Assembly (NCBI GenBank): GCA_013140935.1 | Contig: JABFSD010000406.1 | Span: forward strand, 1 to 6,558 | DNA length: 6,558 nucleotides | Reading direction: 5' to 3' | Source: Acidobacteriota bacterium | Lineage (GTDB): Bacteria > Acidobacteriota > Blastocatellia > RBC074 | Shown here: positions 5,697-6,558 of the stretch, one piece after another | Numbering within the stretch: position 1 is the first letter of the stretch | Layout: each line of letters starts with the position of its first letter | Program-made: the position numbers and the translations under genes | Notes under the pieces: model-generated | What the model was told of the DNA's origin: nothing | The model's database searches: none | Seen by the model: the letters and a program-made list of their open reading frames with translations, nothing else

Positions 5697-6558
5697 ATGC
5701 CTGAATCAGTTGTTTCATATCCCCGGCAAGGAGCCTTCAACACGGCGGTCGCGCAGTTGCGGCATGCCTTTCATTTCAACGAACGCACGTCAGCTTCGGC
5801 AGCGGCGTTCACGAATCCTGCCATCACCTTTGAGTTATACGCTGTCGGAACGGAAGACGACGAAACGCCGTTTATACCAATCGTCCCACCGAATCTGCCG
5901 CCGCTCTGGCAGACCTTTCGCGCTGTGACGGGGTTTGACAAAACTTTGTCGTTGCCGCTCACGGCTTTCGCCAATCCTGCCGTAGCCGACACTCGCCCGA
6001 TTGGCTGGGCGATCTCGTCACCCGAAAAACCTGCACGCAAAACCAAGCCCGCCGCGACAGAAAGCTGGCACGAACACGCGCAGGCTTATTTCAGCAGCGG
6101 CCATTACGAAGAAGCGTTGGAATGCGCCGAGCAAGCGTTGCAGTTCACTGCGCGCCCCAATGACGTATGGCGTTTGCGCGGCACGGCGCTGCTTTCGTTG
6201 CAACGTTGGCGCGAAGCTGCGCAAGCCTTTCAACGCGCCGTCACGCTGCGCGCGCAAGACGCCGAAGCCTGGCTCGGATTCGGTCGCGCGCAACTGCAAC
6301 TCGGCGAATGCGAAGCCGCGCTGCAAAGTTTCAATCACGCACTCGCGCAAATTCCGCATTATTTCGAAGCCCTGTTTTATCAGGGCCGCGCACACTTTCA
6401 GTGTCAGGATTACGAACGCGCTTGCGCCAGCTATGCGCAAGCCGCCGCGCTTCAGACGGAAGAGGTCGTGCTGTGGCGCGAATACGGCGAAGCGCTGTTG
6501 CGCGCGCATCAACCCGAAGCCGCGCTCGAATGCTGGGAAACCGTCACGCAACTGCAAC
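5697..6558 (+). CDS. TPR-repeat protein with unrecognised N-terminal region (3' end outside window)
   Basis: An open frame from the ATG at 5697 runs to the window edge with no stop, giving 287 full codons. The start is well supported: AAGGAGG (5684-5690) lies 6 nt upstream. Residues 1-120 match no family I recognise. They include an F-E-L-Y-A-V stretch (45-50), a proline-rich patch (60-70) and IGWAIS (102-107), then a basic, proline/lysine linker (110-120). From about residue 122 to the edge are TPR units starting near 122, 156, 190, 224 and 258, with typical H-Y-E-E-A-L and A-E-A-W patterns. There is no signal peptide or membrane segment, so it is probably cytoplasmic. TPRs imply a protein-binding scaffold, and the N-terminal region may be the effector or localisation part. 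More repeats or another domain may follow outside the window. It is not closely similar to the first TPR protein. The missing C-terminus limits any functional call. Confidence 0.85.
   Translation, partial: MPESVVSYPRQGAFNTAVAQLRHAFHFNERTSASAAAFTNPAITFELYAVGTEDDETPFIPIVPPNLPPLWQTFRAVTGFDKTLSLPLTAFANPAVADTRPIGWAISSPEKPARKTKPAATESWHEHAQAYFSSGHYEEALECAEQALQFTARPNDVWRLRGTALLSLQRWREAAQAFQRAVTLRAQDAEAWLGFGRAQLQLGECEAALQSFNHALAQIPHYFEALFYQGRAHFQCQDYERACASYAQAAALQTEEVVLWREYGEALLRAHQPEAALECWETVTQLQ

Noticed and set aside
6018..6557. Minus-strand frames over the last gene (6018-6557 and 5771-6046)
   Set aside because: The plus strand encodes a clear TPR protein from a strong start. That frame is open to the window edge, and these are its shadows.

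Overview
The window looks like ordinary bacterial chromosome with moderate GC content. It holds a SecA gene, a tRNA-Pro gene and two TPR-repeat genes, with two conspicuous palindromic repeat structures in the intergenic gaps. The SecA style (916 aa, C-terminal zinc-binding SEC-C tail), TPR-rich proteins, an arsenosugar-type glycosyltransferase and palindromic 'gcggactttagtctgc' repeats would fit an Acidobacteriota-like (for example Blastocatellia) genome. That assignment is inference from general impression, not from a database match.

Layout. A secreted or periplasmic seven-TPR protein (102-983, +) opens the window. It converges on a minus-strand block. Between them (988-1297) lies a roughly 310-bp, nested, imperfect palindrome with no credible gene, which looks like a foldback/MITE-type element or a long hairpin RNA. 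The minus-strand block, read right to left, is secA (4545-1795), then 26 bp later a small GlsB/YeaQ-type membrane protein gene (1768-1496), then tRNA-Pro(UGG) (1445-1372), then a good intrinsic terminator (1353-1324). A near-consensus sigma70 promoter (TTGACG-17-TAGAAT) precedes secA, and the tRNA has its own promoter (TTGTGC-16-TATAAT). That tRNA promoter sits inside a hairpin that could also end the secA-glsB transcript.

To the right of secA the genes run on the plus strand. A 111-bp, four-unit, REP-like cluster (4663-4773) forms a head-to-head dyad and ends 7 bp before the likely start codon of a family 2 glycosyltransferase (4781-5473) of the TIGR04283 type. After a 223-bp gap with a small CA-rich tandem repeat, a second TPR gene starts at 5697 with a strong Shine-Dalgarno and runs off the window end. 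Its first 120 or so residues are a region I do not recognise.

Function. SecA is the ATPase motor of Sec export, and the first TPR protein carries a Sec-type signal peptide, so it is a plausible client. Nothing else suggests a single dedicated system. The strongest leads for novelty are the nested foldback element, the REP-like cluster fused to the glycosyltransferase 5' end, a non-consensus SecA two-helix-finger tip (Met in place of the E. coli Tyr), and the unknown N-terminal region of the last gene.
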